Assembly (NCBI GenBank): GCA_035430005.1
Contig: DAOMFV010000008.1
Location: 11,700 to 75,699, forward strand
Direction of reading: 5' to 3'
Source of the DNA: JAEUIE01 sp035430005
GTDB taxonomy: Bacteria > Planctomycetota > Planctomycetia > Gemmatales > HRBIN36
Length of the DNA stretch: 64,000 nt
Shown here in pieces: positions 23,536 through 32,966 of this stretch (position 1 is its first letter; the number at the start of each line of letters is the position of its first letter). The notes under the pieces are model-generated. The model did not search any database. It had not been told where the DNA came from and saw nothing but the letters and a program-made list of their open reading frames with translations. The position numbers were made by a program, and so were the translations under genes.

Positions 23536-26196
23536 ATGGCTGCCATCAATCCAAGATCATTGTTTGATAAGTTGAACACCCTGTGCCGCCGCGCGCTCGA
23601 AGCCTCGGCGGGTTTGTGCCTGTCTCGTACCCATTATCATGTTGAGATTGAACATTTCTTCGTCAAGATTATGGAACAGGAAAATTGCGATGTTACCCAT
23701 ATTCTTAGACACTATGGCCTCGATGTTGGGCGGGTGAAGCGGGAACTCAACAGTTCGCTGGATCAATTCAAGACTGGAAATGGTCGCGCTCCGGATTTGT
23801 CGCTCGAGATACTTGACCTCATCAAAGAGTCCTGGACCCTGGCATCACTCAGCTACAACGCCGGCAACATTCGCAGCGGCCATCTGCTGACTGCCCTTCT
23901 AAACGACCGCAATCTCTCCCGCCGGGTGCAGTACAGCAGCGCGGAACTTTCGAAGATCAATGCTGAGGCATTACAGAAGGATGTAGAGAATATCGTGGCG
24001 AGTTCCGCCAGCGAAGAGAACGCTATGTCGGGGCCCTCTCTCATGGGTCGGGGCACCGCCAGTACTCCGAACCAGGGACAACCCGGAACAGCGGCGGGAA
24101 CACCGGCGCTGGATCAATTCACCAGCAACTTGACCGAGCGGGCCGCCAAGGGTGAGATCGATCCGGTGATCGGGCGCGATGGCGAGATTCGCCAAGTCAT
24201 CAATATTCTGATGGGCCGGCGGCAAAACAACCCCATCCTCACCGGTGAAGCGGGTGTCGGCAAGACGGCGGTGGTCGAAGGCCTGGCTCTGCGTATCGCC
24301 ACGGGGGATGTGCCGGAACCTCTCAAGAACGTGATGTTGCGCGTTCTCGATCTCGCTTTGCTACAGGCAGGGGCAGGGGTCAAAGGGGAGTTCGAGAACC
24401 GTCTCAAGTCGGTCATTGCTGAGGTGAAGTCATCGCCCCGACCGGTGATATTGTTCATCGACGAAGCCCACACCATGATCGGCGCAGGAGGCCAACAGGG
24501 ACAGGGCGATGCAGCCAATCTACTCAAGCCCGCTCTGGCACGTGGTGAACTTCGTACGATCGCCGCGACAACGTTCTCCGAGTATAAGAAGTACTTTGCC
24601 ACCGATGCCGCCCTTTCCCGCCGCTTCCAGGTGGTGAAGGTAGAAGAGCCTGACACCACGAAAGCCGTGCGCATGCTGCGTGGCCTACTGCCCATGCTGG
24701 AGAAGCACCACAAGGTGCGTGTTCTGGAAGAAGCTCTTAACGATGCCGTGCGACTGACCACCCGTTACATTCCCGATCGACAGTTGCCCGACAAGGCTGT
24801 CAGCCTGCTCGATAAAGTTTGTGCCCGGGTGGCGCTCAGCCAATCGACGACCCCACCCACGTTGGAAGATGCCAGGCGGGAGAAGGATCATCTCGACGCG
24901 GAGATCAAGTTCCTGGAACGAGACACAGTCACCGGAGCCGATCACGAAGAACGCCTGACTGACCTCCGCAAGCGCAAAGAAACGGTTGAAGCCAACCTGG
25001 TACAACTCGACAAACAACTCCAGGAAGAGAAGAAAGTAGTCGCCAAGGTAGCCGAACTGCGGGCGAAGCTCGAAAAACTCGCCGATGAAAAGAGTGAGAC
25101 CGATACGAAGCCGATGAAAGAGGAACTCAATAAGCTTCAGGCGGAGCTCTCCAGGATTCAGGGGGAACTGCCTCTGGTCTACCCCGTCGTCGATGGCGCT
25201 GCGGTGGCGGAACTGGTTTCCAGCCTGACCGGCATACCCCTCGGCAAGATGGTGCGCAACGAACTCGACACCGTGCTCAACCTCAAGAGCAAGTTGGCCG
25301 AACGTGTCGTGGGGCAGGATCATAGCCTGCAGGCGATTTCCCAGCGCATCGCCACAGCTCGTGCTGATCTCGTCGATCCACGTCGACCCTTTGGCGTCTT
25401 CCTTCTCGTTGGCCCCTCCGGCGTCGGTAAAACCGAAACCGCCATGGCCCTGGCTGACATCCTCTACGGCGGCGATCAAAGCATGGTCGTCATTAACATG
25501 TCAGAGTACAAGGAATCCTCCAAGGTCTCTCGGCTGACAGGCACCGCCAAGGGTTATGTCGGTTATGGCGAAGGCGGTGTGCTCACCAATGCAGTCAAGA
25601 ATCGCCCCTATTGCGTGGTACTGCTTGATGAGATCGAGAAAGCTGACGAATCGGTGCAGGAAATCTTCTACCAGGTATTCGATAAGGGTACTTTGCAGAA
25701 TGACGACGGTGAAGAGATCAACTTCAAGAACACGTTGGTGTTACTGACTTCCAACGTTGGCACCGATGTCATCATGAAACTGTCCGATCGGGGCAAAAAG
25801 CTGCCGGCGTTGGAGCAGATGACCGAAGCAATGCGCCCGGCGTTGCTGAAGTCCTTCAAGCCGGCGCTGCTGGGCCGCATGACTATTGTGCCTTACTATC
25901 CACTCGCTGAAGAAGTAATCCGCAAGATCATTATCCTGCAATTGAACAAGATCAAGGATAGACTGCAACAGAACCACAAGGCTCTGCTGACCTACGATCC
26001 AAAGGTGGTCGACGCCATTCTGAGCCGCTGTACCGATGTTGATAGCGGTGCCCGAAACGTTGATCACATTCTCACGGGCACGCTGTTGCCCACAATCTCC
26101 ACCGAACTGCTGACCCGTATGGTGGAAGGCAAGCAGACCAAGGCCATCAAGCTGGAGCTGAAAGAGAATGGGGAGTTTGGATTTGAGTTTGCGTAA
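23536..26196 (+). CDS. tssH: T6SS sheath-disassembly AAA+ ATPase ClpV (TssH)
   Basis: An 886-residue ClpB/ClpV-type double AAA+ ATPase that recycles contracted TssBC sheaths in the cytoplasm. The N-domain begins SLFDKLNTLCRRALEASAGLCLSR in the ClpV manner (here residues 8-31). The first ATPase has Walker A GEAGVGKT (237-244) and Walker B LFIDE (306-310); a charged coiled-coil middle domain follows (about 445-550); the second ATPase has GPSGVGKT (626-633) and a LLDEIEKAD Walker B. It ends without the extra C-terminal features of ClpB, and its setting among tss genes supports ClpV rather than the chaperone. It is transcribed divergently from the kinase gene over about 215 bases and converges with tssA 20 bases downstream. 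Confidence 0.95.
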   Translation: MAAINPRSLFDKLNTLCRRALEASAGLCLSRTHYHVEIEHFFVKIMEQENCDVTHILRHYGLDVGRVKRELNSSLDQFKTGNGRAPDLSLEILDLIKESWTLASLSYNAGNIRSGHLLTALLNDRNLSRRVQYSSAELSKINAEALQKDVENIVASSASEENAMSGPSLMGRGTASTPNQGQPGTAAGTPALDQFTSNLTERAAKGEIDPVIGRDGEIRQVINILMGRRQNNPILTGEAGVGKTAVVEGLALRIATGDVPEPLKNVMLRVLDLALLQAGAGVKGEFENRLKSVIAEVKSSPRPVILFIDEAHTMIGAGGQQGQGDAANLLKPALARGELRTIAATTFSEYKKYFATDAALSRRFQVVKVEEPDTTKAVRMLRGLLPMLEKHHKVRVLEEALNDAVRLTTRYIPDRQLPDKAVSLLDKVCARVALSQSTTPPTLEDARREKDHLDAEIKFLERDTVTGADHEERLTDLRKRKETVEANLVQLDKQLQEEKKVVAKVAELRAKLEKLADEKSETDTKPMKEELNKLQAELSRIQGELPLVYPVVDGAAVAELVSSLTGIPLGKMVRNELDTVLNLKSKLAERVVGQDHSLQAISQRIATARADLVDPRRPFGVFLLVGPSGVGKTETAMALADILYGGDQSMVVINMSEYKESSKVSRLTGTAKGYVGYGEGGVLTNAVKNRPYCVVLLDEIEKADESVQEIFYQVFDKGTLQNDDGEEINFKNTLVLLTSNVGTDVIMKLSDRGKKLPALEQMTEAMRPALLKSFKPALLGRMTIVPYYPLAEEVIRKIIILQLNKIKDRLQQNHKALLTYDPKVVDAILSRCTDVDSGARNVDHILTGTLLPTISTELLTRMVEGKQTKAIKLELKENGEFGFEFA

Positions 26197-26216
26197 GAGG
26201 GACTGAAGCGCTCTGA

Positions 26217-27320
26217 CTATTGCCCTTCCTTCTTCTCCTCAATCGGATTCTTCATAAAGTCGAGAACACTCGCGTCTTTTTTGAGGACTTCGACCAGATT
26301 CGGGAACTTAAGAGCACGCAGCTCAACGGTGCGTCGAATTAAGAATGGCACCGGGCTGTGAGGATCGATCCGTTCGAGGTTATCGGCGATTTGCTTGAGT
26401 TGCTGGTAGAGCTGTTCGCGGTTCGAGGTAACATTCGTAACGGGCGAAGTACCTGTATTTGATCCAAGTGGTGTAGCTAAAGGTAAATCGCTTGTCGAGC
26501 CGCCCGCTGCAGACTTTTCTCGTAGTAAATGCTCAGCTGTCACCTTGCAATCATCCAACGCCTTACGAGTGTCCGTCAATGCGGGCACATAAGAAATTGC
26601 AAGCTTCTTTGCATTATTTTCTTCCTCACCCAACCTTAGTAAATCAGCGAGCAAGCCTGTACTGGCTGCTTCCTGAAGTTTGCCAATTTCTGCTATACTA
26701 TCTCTTATCGCTTGTACAGTTTCAGCGCATTCAGACTCTGGCACTAAGCTTGCAACCAATCGAATTTGGTCAGCACTTACTAGCGGCGAGGTTTTTCCAC
26801 TTGGTCGGCAATTTAGTACGGAAACAACAAAACCATTCGCTTCGGCAATTGGGATAGAACTAAGAGTAATATTGAAACGGCCACTTTTCATTCCAGAGCC
26901 GTCAAGCCATTTAAGATCATTTAAGCGTGCTTCTGCGCCTCCATGATCAGTGATCATGGGCTCGGGATGGATACGAGTCCATGCCTCAGCCAACAATTTG
27001 TGAATAAGGCTAAATCCATCCCGAACACCTTTGAAGCCATACTTATGAGCCAGTGCCTCGAGAAGCCTTGTCGCAACATTTAGATCCTTTGTTTTCGTCC
27101 TAAGTAGCTTGCATGAATGTTCAATAATTCCCGACCAATTTGCGGACTGTTTTTCTTCGTAACGAAGCGGATCCCCTTCCGGATAATCTTCAGGGTCGTG
27201 ATTTTTTCTCATCTTATCAAGCAGTTCTCGATCATCCGGTTGTAATCTCACGCCCGCCGGAAAGTCGTCAGAAATGGGTTTGACCAACTCTTCAATATTT
27301 ATTGTTGCATGCTCTGCCAT
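26217..27320 (-). CDS. tssA: T6SS protein TssA (ImpA N-terminal domain)
   Basis: A 367-residue protein starting at the ATG at 27318-27320 (MAEHATINIEELV); 11 further codons upstream are open but unlikely. The N-terminal ImpA_N domain covers about residues 8-150: ISDDFPAGVRL, then NWSGIIEHSCKLLRTKTKDL and the GFKGVRDGF core. The C-terminal part carries HSPVPFLIRRTVELR (about 320-334), typical of short TssA that caps and primes sheath polymerisation. It is the only minus-strand gene between clpV and tssBC, and faces tssB across a 352-base region that must hold both promoters. Base composition in its middle is noticeably more AT-rich than in clpV. Confidence 0.92.
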   Translation of the reverse strand: MAEHATINIEELVKPISDDFPAGVRLQPDDRELLDKMRKNHDPEDYPEGDPLRYEEKQSANWSGIIEHSCKLLRTKTKDLNVATRLLEALAHKYGFKGVRDGFSLIHKLLAEAWTRIHPEPMITDHGGAEARLNDLKWLDGSGMKSGRFNITLSSIPIAEANGFVVSVLNCRPSGKTSPLVSADQIRLVASLVPESECAETVQAIRDSIAEIGKLQEAASTGLLADLLRLGEEENNAKKLAISYVPALTDTRKALDDCKVTAEHLLREKSAAGGSTSDLPLATPLGSNTGTSPVTNVTSNREQLYQQLKQIADNLERIDPHSPVPFLIRRTVELRALKFPNLVEVLKKDASVLDFMKNPIEEKKEGQ

Positions 27321-27514
27321 TACTCTGATACCTGTTGTAGAAAAGGGTTTCAATGCTGTAGTCTACCAAGGTAAGGTAAACGTAAGCAAGAAAAACGACC
27401 TTGATGGTTAGTAAGAAATAGGTCGAAAACACGGAATCTGTCGATCACACCAGTCTCAAGGGCCCGCCGACTCGTAGTTTGTAGTCTAGGGAGGCGAATC
27501 GACGCTTTCTCCCA

Positions 27515-27531
27515 CGAGAAATAATTTCTCG
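27515..27531. promoter_or_regulatory. Operator-like palindrome upstream of tssB
   Basis: CGAGAAA (27515-27521) and TTTCTCG (27525-27531) are perfect inverted arms around TAA, 20 bases before the proposed -35 box of tssBC and about 195 bases before tssA. Position and symmetry suit a dimeric regulator. The regulator is unknown. Confidence 0.35.
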
Positions 27532-27550
27532 AAATCCGCAGAGTAATTGC

Positions 27551-27579
27551 TTGAAACGCTCGTTGCGGGAAAGTACGAT
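27551..27579 (+). promoter_or_regulatory. Putative sigma70-type promoter for tssBC-hcp
   Basis: TTGAAA at 27551-27556 and TACGAT at 27574-27579 are separated by 17 bases, about 94 bases before the tssB start codon. The -35 matches the consensus in five of six positions and the -10 in four of six. Found by eye. Confidence 0.35.
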
Positions 27580-27672
27580 GCGGAACGATTCAAAGTGATG
27601 GAGCACCTGAGGCGTCAATAACCCAGAGCAGTTTACACCTAATGGAATGCCCGACACTCCTTGGAGACAGAC

Positions 27673-28203
27673 ATGTCAGAGAGTAACCAGAAAAAGATTG
27701 GTCGCGTGCGTAGGCCGCGTGTTCAGATCTCGTACGATGTTGAAACGAATGGAGCCATGCAGAAAAAGGAATTGCCATATGTAGTAGGCGTTTTGGCAGA
27801 TTTGTCGGCACAGCGAACTGAGCCATTGCCAGAATTGAAATTTCGAGAGTTTGTTAACATTGATCGGGATAATTTGAATGAGGTATTGAAAAAAGCGGCT
27901 CCAGAAATCAGCATCCGGGTAGACAATAAGCTCTCGGATGATGGCACGGTATTATCAGTGCCTTTGAAATTCCGCAACATGGATGATTTCCATCCTGCTC
28001 AGATCGCTGATCAGGTTCCGGCCTTAAAAGAACTCCTTGACATGCGGAAAAGGTTAGATGTGGTCTTAGGCAAAATTGGTGCTAATTCCAAGTTGGAAGG
28101 CTTGCTTCAGGAAGTATTGGCGAACACCGCCAAAGTAGAAGAGCTCGCAAAACAAATGGGAATCGCAGCTGAACAACCTGCTTCTCCCACGGAGGGAAAG
28201 TAA
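27673..28203 (+). CDS. tssB: T6SS contractile sheath small subunit TssB (VipA)
   Basis: A 176-residue TssB that co-assembles with TssC into the cytoplasmic contractile sheath. The ATG at 27673 is preceded by TTGGAG seven bases upstream, which decides it over a TTG at 27661. The N-terminal part (RPRVQISYDVETNGAM, then ELPYVVGVLADLS at about 36-48) is the strand pair conserved in VipA; FREFVNIDRDNLNEVLKK (about 57-74) and the FRNMDDFHPAQIA motif (about 99-111) are the classic family markers. The C-terminal helix ends in a loose polar tail. The gap to tssC is 3 bases. Confidence 0.96.
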   Translation: MSESNQKKIGRVRRPRVQISYDVETNGAMQKKELPYVVGVLADLSAQRTEPLPELKFREFVNIDRDNLNEVLKKAAPEISIRVDNKLSDDGTVLSVPLKFRNMDDFHPAQIADQVPALKELLDMRKRLDVVLGKIGANSKLEGLLQEVLANTAKVEELAKQMGIAAEQPASPTEGK

Positions 28204-28206
28204 GCC

Positions 28207-29694
28207 ATGGCAAAATCACAAAGCACAAATGTTGGTGGAGCATCAGTTCTAGAGCTGGACGCCAAAGGTTTATTAGACACCATTTTGGATAATACTAAGC
28301 CGGCGAACCAGACAGAAAGAGACCGAAATCAGGAGTTCATTAAGGAGCTTGTTAAGCAAGCTTTGGAAGCGAAGCCGGGTACAGTCTTTTCAAGCGATCT
28401 GGAGAAAACAATCAAAAAGTGGCAGTCTGACATTGATCGCAAGCTATCGGCACAAGTTAATGAAATCATGCATCATCCCGATTTTCAACAAATCGAAGGC
28501 ACATGGCGTGGCTTGGATTATCTGGTGAAACAATCCGAGACTGGAACTGCTCTGAAGATCAAAGTGTTGAATGTCTCCAAAAAGACCTTGGCTAAGGACT
28601 TGGAAAGAGCTAGTGAATTTGACCAGAGTATTTTGTTTAAGAAAATCTACGAATCTGAATATGGAACACTGGGAGGTTCGCCTTACGGTCTGATCGTTGG
28701 AGACTACGAATTCGGTAGACATCCCGAAGACATTGAGATGCTTAAGAAGATTTCTGGTGTAGCAGCTTCAGCTCACGCGCCATTCATAGCAGCAACAGCT
28801 GCTTCGATGTTTAATCTTGAAGAATTCACTGAATTAAACAACGAACGAGATCTTTCAAAGCAGTTTGAAGGACCTGAGTTCACAACCTGGCGAAGTTTCC
28901 GGGATTCAGAAGATTCACGGTATGTAGCATTGGCCATGCCTCGTGTACTAGGCCGACTACCCTATGGTCCAGAAACTAAGAGAGTAGAAGAGTTCAATTT
29001 TGTGGAGCGTGTTGACCAAGATCACAAGAAGTATCTCTGGATGAACGCTGCGTGGGCTTATGCTGCACGCACCACGGATGCTTTCGCCAAGGACGGCTGG
29101 TTCATGCGAACTCGCGGTGTTGAAGGCGGCGGAAAGATAGAAGGTTTGCCAGTTCACGTCTTCGAAGAAGATGGCGGCAAAACTATGAAGTGCCCCACTG
29201 AAGTTCTTATCCCCGATCGACGGGAAAATGAACTCTCTGAACTGGGTTTCTTGCCTTTGCTGCATTGCAAGAATACCGACTTTGCCGCGTTCCTGGGATC
29301 CCAGAGCGCGCAAAAGCCGAAGAAGTACTTCGACAATTCTGCCAACGCCAACGCGGAAATGTCGACTAAGTTCAACTACTTGATGTGCGTTTCACGATTC
29401 TCCCATTATCTGAAGGTCATCGCTCGTGATAAAGTTGGCGCGATGATGGAAGCCAGCGATCTGGATCGGATGCTGAAAAGCTGGATCGATAACTATGTTC
29501 ATCCCGATCCAGCCAACGCCAACGAGGAAATCAAGGCTAAGTGTCCACTACGAGAAGCTTCCATTAACGTGACCGAAGTTAAAGGCAAGCCGGGCTGGTA
29601 TCAAGTAGTGGCGCACCTTCGGCCACACTATCAACTGGAAGGCATCGATGCGTCGATGCGACTGGTCGCGGAATTGCCGCAGGCCAAGAAGTAA
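28207..29694 (+). CDS. tssC: T6SS contractile sheath large subunit TssC (VipB)
   Basis: A 495-residue TssC, the usual family length. Landmarks: IMHHPDFQQIEGTWRGLDYL (about residues 87-106), the SPYGLIVGDYEFGRHPED segment (about 157-174), the APFIAATAASMF region, then FMRTRGVEGGGKIEGLPVH and the C-terminal domain with MCVSRFSHYLKVIARDK (about 396-412), which holds the ClpV-accessible and sheath-inner-layer elements. A GGAGGG-containing ribosome-binding site lies inside the end of tssB. Codon use in its first half is AT-rich like tssB and becomes more GC-rich downstream. It is followed after 95 bases by hcp. Confidence 0.97.
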   Translation: MAKSQSTNVGGASVLELDAKGLLDTILDNTKPANQTERDRNQEFIKELVKQALEAKPGTVFSSDLEKTIKKWQSDIDRKLSAQVNEIMHHPDFQQIEGTWRGLDYLVKQSETGTALKIKVLNVSKKTLAKDLERASEFDQSILFKKIYESEYGTLGGSPYGLIVGDYEFGRHPEDIEMLKKISGVAASAHAPFIAATAASMFNLEEFTELNNERDLSKQFEGPEFTTWRSFRDSEDSRYVALAMPRVLGRLPYGPETKRVEEFNFVERVDQDHKKYLWMNAAWAYAARTTDAFAKDGWFMRTRGVEGGGKIEGLPVHVFEEDGGKTMKCPTEVLIPDRRENELSELGFLPLLHCKNTDFAAFLGSQSAQKPKKYFDNSANANAEMSTKFNYLMCVSRFSHYLKVIARDKVGAMMEASDLDRMLKSWIDNYVHPDPANANEEIKAKCPLREASINVTEVKGKPGWYQVVAHLRPHYQLEGIDASMRLVAELPQAKK

Positions 29695-29789
29695 CCTGTT
29701 CAACTCAATGAGAAGCGTCTGGGCTCGACGGACTTGTCGCTTCTCATCTATTTTGATCCATCATTGCCGTCGTAACCGGGAGTCCACAC

Positions 29790-30269
29790 ATGGCAGTCGA
29801 GTATTTTCTGAAGATTGATGGAGTCAAGGGCGAGTCTACAAAGACAAACCATGTTGACGAAATCGAACTGCTTTCGTTCAGTTTCGGTGAAGACAATGCG
29901 GGCACCCACTCCATCGGCGGTGGTGGTGGTGCCGGCAAAGTGCAAATGCAGGATTTTCATTTTACGATGAACCTCAACAAGGCTTCACCTGCGTTGTTCC
30001 TCCTTTGTGCCAACGGCAAACACATTCCCAGCGCCATTCTGACGGCCCGCAAAGCGGGAGGAGAGCAAAAAGATTACTATATCGTCACTTTCACCGATCT
30101 TTTGATCTCTTCTTACACCACAAGCGGTCATGCGGACTCAAACCACTTGCCCATCGATACCTGCGCGTTTAATTTCGCTAAGATCGAAATTGACTACAAG
30201 GTTCAAGACAAGAGTGGCAACGTGGCCACAGTTGGCAAGGTGGGATACGACCTCAAGCAAATGAAATAA
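29790..30269 (+). CDS. hcp: T6SS tube protein Hcp (TssD)
   Basis: A 159-residue Hcp-family protein that would stack as hexamers to form the expelled tube. MAVEYFLKIDGVKGES is the conserved first strand, and EIELLSFSFGEDN (about 28-40) is the family loop. A run of glycines (SIGGGGGAG, about 46-54) makes the extended loop; FTMNLNKASPALFLLCANG and the terminal strand region (KIEIDYKVQDKSGN) follow. The length matches Hcp1-type proteins. It lies downstream of tssBC and is followed by two hairpins before tssE, an arrangement that would allow tube protein to be made in excess over baseplate proteins. Confidence 0.94.
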   Translation: MAVEYFLKIDGVKGESTKTNHVDEIELLSFSFGEDNAGTHSIGGGGGAGKVQMQDFHFTMNLNKASPALFLLCANGKHIPSAILTARKAGGEQKDYYIVTFTDLLISSYTTSGHADSNHLPIDTCAFNFAKIEIDYKVQDKSGNVATVGKVGYDLKQMK

Positions 30270-30300
30270 AAACTGAGAAACACAGCGGCACTCGCGAGGG

Positions 30301-30322
30301 GAGCAGACATTCTTGTCTGCTC
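30301..30322. repeat. Short perfect hairpin after hcp
   Basis: GAGCAGACA (30301-30309) and TGTCTGCTC (30314-30322) pair over the 4-base loop TTCT, 32 bases after the hcp stop codon. There is no clear T-tract, so it is more likely an mRNA-stabilising hairpin or a small repeat element than a complete terminator. Confidence 0.6.
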
Positions 30323-30402
30323 TTCCAAACAGGATCGGCTGGCCCAAAAACAACTCCTTATGCAAGAGCACTTCTGTCGGGTGTTAACGGTAATCACCGA
30401 AG

Positions 30403-30439
30403 ATGGTTCCCCAATTCGCAGCGGGGAACCATTTTTTTT
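30403..30439 (+). terminator. Rho-independent terminator between hcp and tssE
   Basis: Arms ATGGTTCCCC (30403-30412) and GGGGAACCAT (30423-30432) pair perfectly over a 10-base loop and run straight into an uninterrupted tract of T (30432-30439). It is 134 bases after hcp and 129 before tssE, so it would limit read-through from tssBC-hcp into tssEFG. Confidence 0.85.
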
Positions 30440-30567
30440 GTAGTGATGGAGCGTCAATTCGTTGATAATGCCATCGTGGCTCAACATGATTTGGACAGTT
30501 CATCTGCCAATCCTGGCCGATAGCGACTTGTCAGGGTTTACTCAAGAATGGAGTTAATCTTTCGAGT

Positions 30568-31062
30568 ATGGCCAGCGATCCCTACTTGAAGCCTTACAGA
30601 ACGTCGATGCTGGATCGACTACTCGATGCCAGGGAGGCGGGTAGCATGCAGACGCTACTACAACTTGAACAATCCATTCTGCGCGATGTTCAAGACCTTC
30701 TGAATACCTGCCGTCCGCCTCAAGGCCAGTTCGCTTCACTGCCTGATGCAAACAAAAGCGTGGCCAACTACGGCATCATGGATTTCGCTCATCTGGAGTT
30801 GATGTCTCCGGCAGGCAGGAACGAGGTGCTGGATCATATCAAAGAGGTCATTAAGACCTTCGAGCCTCGACTGACTAACGTCGAAGTGGCCGAGCGAAAT
30901 CCGGCTGATGTGGAGAAAATGGCTAAGAAGGATTATCACAAAGGAGCCGTTTACCTGCAAATCAAGGCGACTCTCATCGGCAATCCGGGGCCAGATGTCT
31001 CATTTGAAACAATCCTCGAATTGGCCAGCGGGGCGCACACAGTGAAGAAGGATTTGTCATGA
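30568..31062 (+). CDS. tssE: T6SS baseplate wedge protein TssE (gp25-like)
   Basis: A 164-residue TssE of the gp25/GPW family, a baseplate wedge component that starts sheath assembly. RTSMLDRLLDARE (about residues 11-23) is the N-terminal signature, LRDVQDLLNTCRPP (about 40-53) the conserved helix leading to the loop, and VANYGIMDFAHLELMS (about 65-80) the core family motif. The C-terminal half has the EPRL-like FEPRLTNVEV (about 98-107). Its stop overlaps the tssF start by four bases (ATGA), indicating translational coupling. Confidence 0.93.
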   Translation: MASDPYLKPYRTSMLDRLLDAREAGSMQTLLQLEQSILRDVQDLLNTCRPPQGQFASLPDANKSVANYGIMDFAHLELMSPAGRNEVLDHIKEVIKTFEPRLTNVEVAERNPADVEKMAKKDYHKGAVYLQIKATLIGNPGPDVSFETILELASGAHTVKKDLS

Positions 31063-32966
31063 GCATGAAAAAAGACCACATCTGGCCCTATTATGATCGC
31101 GAATTGCGGCAATTCCGAGAGCATGCCAGGGAGTTCGCCTCACGGTACAAGATTGAAGCAGCAGCTCTGGGGCTGGGCGTCGACCGTTATACCGATCCGC
31201 ATATCGAGCGGATGATCGAATCGTTCGCACTCCTAACCGCTCGCGTCCGGGCCAAACTTGATGATGATTTTCCCGAATTGATCGACGGCATGCTGGGCGT
31301 GCTCTATCCGCACCTGCTGGCACCGATACCTTCAATGGGAATTGTCCAGTTCGATCCGATCCCCGGAGCAGCAGGGCTGGAAAAGGGCTTAACCATCGGC
31401 GCAGGCTCCCTGATGACCACAAAAGATGTTCCGGGGATTCCCTGCGCCTGCAAATACCAGACGGCATATCCCGTCACACTCTGGCCGGTTGAGATCAGCG
31501 AAGCGTCCCTGCAATCGCCTCCCTATCCTTCGTCCTGGAAGTTGGCCCAGCAGACCTCCACCTCGGAAACGGTGCGAGCCAAGGCCATTCTCCGTTTGGT
31601 GGTAAACACACGAGGCGGCGTCTCGTGGGCAGAATTGCCTCTGGAGCGGTTGCGGCTATTTCTCTGGGGCGATGATATTCTGACAGCATCGCTCCACGAA
31701 CTGATGCTGAACCAGGTGCTGGCTGTGTCCTTTCGGGATCTCAGTACCGCTTCCAGTCAGCCCATGATTCCGCTCCCCGTTCAGGAGGCCATTCAACCCG
31801 TCGGACTCAAGATCGATGAAGGCATGCTGCCTTATCCGCCACAATCATTTCTAGGCTATCGACTAATAACCGAGTTCTTCGTGTATCGGGAGAAGTTTCT
31901 CTTCCTCGATCTGCTCGGCTGGGCCAAGGCACGTCAGAAGGGAGCAATCCAGAGCAGGTCCGTTGAAGTGCTGTTCTATTTGAACCGCACTCTTCCTTCG
32001 CAATTAGAGCGAGAAGTAGGGCCTGCGCAATTCCGACTCGGTGCCACGCCGATCATCAATCTCTTCGAGCAGAAAACCGAGGCTATCACTCTGAACCTGG
32101 AACGATACGACTATCCGGTCATCCCTGATGTGCATGCCCGTTCCGCCCATGAAGTAGTGAGTATCAAAGATGTGCGCCATGTCGATCCGGTAAGTAAAAC
32201 GGAAACGGAGTATGCGCCGTTTTATTCGTATCGACATGCGGATCGAGACCGAAACCGCGCCTACTGGCATGCTCGGCGAAAGGGAACCAAAGAAGAAGCC
32301 TATGCGTACGGAGGGACCGAAGTCGATCTGCACTTCGTCAATCTCGATTTCGATCCGCGGCTTCCGATCGACCCAACCGTCGTGGTCACGACCCTGTGTT
32401 GCAACCGGGATCTGCCCAACGTATTGCGGGAAGTAGGAGAGGCGTTGGCATTTGAACCTCTCGCCGCCCTGCCGGCTTACATCAACTGCCTGAAGCCTGT
32501 CACCTCTACTCTGCGTCCCTTGCCGGGACGAGGGTCCTATTGGCGACTGATCTCTCATTTGAATCTCAACCATTTATCGCTCACCGATCATCAACAGGGC
32601 AAGAAGGCTTTTCAGGAGTACCTCGAACTCTACAACTTCGCCGACCCGGAAACGAACACACAGCTTGCTAAAATCAATCAACAGGTCATTTCCGGAATAC
32701 TTGAGCTGGAGTCCAAACGGACGGTTGAACTCGTCCATTCCGTCGAAGGGATGGTCGGCTTTGCCCGAGGAATGGAGATCACCATCGAACTGGATGAAGA
32801 GAAATTCGTCGGTCTCGGGTCCTACTTGTTTGCCGGCGTGCTCGATCACTATTTCGCGATGCACACTTCGATTAATTCGTATACCCGGTTGGTTCACGGC
32901 ACACGACAGTCAGGGCCAGGAATCAAACGCTGGCCGATCCGCTGTGGAACCCGTGAGTTAATCTAG
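31059..32966 (+). CDS. tssF: T6SS baseplate protein TssF (VasA)
   Basis: A 635-residue TssF, slightly longer than the usual 580-620. The N-terminus YYDRELRQFREHAREFASRY (here residues 9-28) is the highly conserved VasA start, followed by DPHIERMIESFALLTARVRA and DDFPELIDGMLGVLYPHLLAP (about 67-87). The middle includes TLCCNRDLPN (about 445-454). The last part, with SVEGMVGFARGMEITIELDE, matches the C-terminal gp6-like region. It forms wedges with TssE, TssG and TssK. It overlaps tssE by 4 bases and is followed by tssG after about 70 bases. Confidence 0.95.
   Translation: MSMKKDHIWPYYDRELRQFREHAREFASRYKIEAAALGLGVDRYTDPHIERMIESFALLTARVRAKLDDDFPELIDGMLGVLYPHLLAPIPSMGIVQFDPIPGAAGLEKGLTIGAGSLMTTKDVPGIPCACKYQTAYPVTLWPVEISEASLQSPPYPSSWKLAQQTSTSETVRAKAILRLVVNTRGGVSWAELPLERLRLFLWGDDILTASLHELMLNQVLAVSFRDLSTASSQPMIPLPVQEAIQPVGLKIDEGMLPYPPQSFLGYRLITEFFVYREKFLFLDLLGWAKARQKGAIQSRSVEVLFYLNRTLPSQLEREVGPAQFRLGATPIINLFEQKTEAITLNLERYDYPVIPDVHARSAHEVVSIKDVRHVDPVSKTETEYAPFYSYRHADRDRNRAYWHARRKGTKEEAYAYGGTEVDLHFVNLDFDPRLPIDPTVVVTTLCCNRDLPNVLREVGEALAFEPLAALPAYINCLKPVTSTLRPLPGRGSYWRLISHLNLNHLSLTDHQQGKKAFQEYLELYNFADPETNTQLAKINQQVISGILELESKRTVELVHSVEGMVGFARGMEITIELDEEKFVGLGSYLFAGVLDHYFAMHTSINSYTRLVHGTRQSGPGIKRWPIRCGTRELI

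Larger units (their letters stand above)
27321..27672. other. Divergent intergenic region between tssA and tssB
   Basis: 352 bases without a credible gene. It must carry the start signals for tssA (leftward) and for the tssBC-hcp unit (rightward). Visible elements are a perfect 7-bp palindrome at 27515-27531 and a sigma70-like promoter at 27551-27579. An A-rich tract near 27380-27400 is the only other compositional feature. No sigma54 -24/-12 element was seen. Confidence 0.5.

Noticed and set aside
24685..25479. 264-residue minus-strand frame opposite clpV
   Set aside because: It is a shadow of the ClpV middle domain and second ATPase coding sequence.
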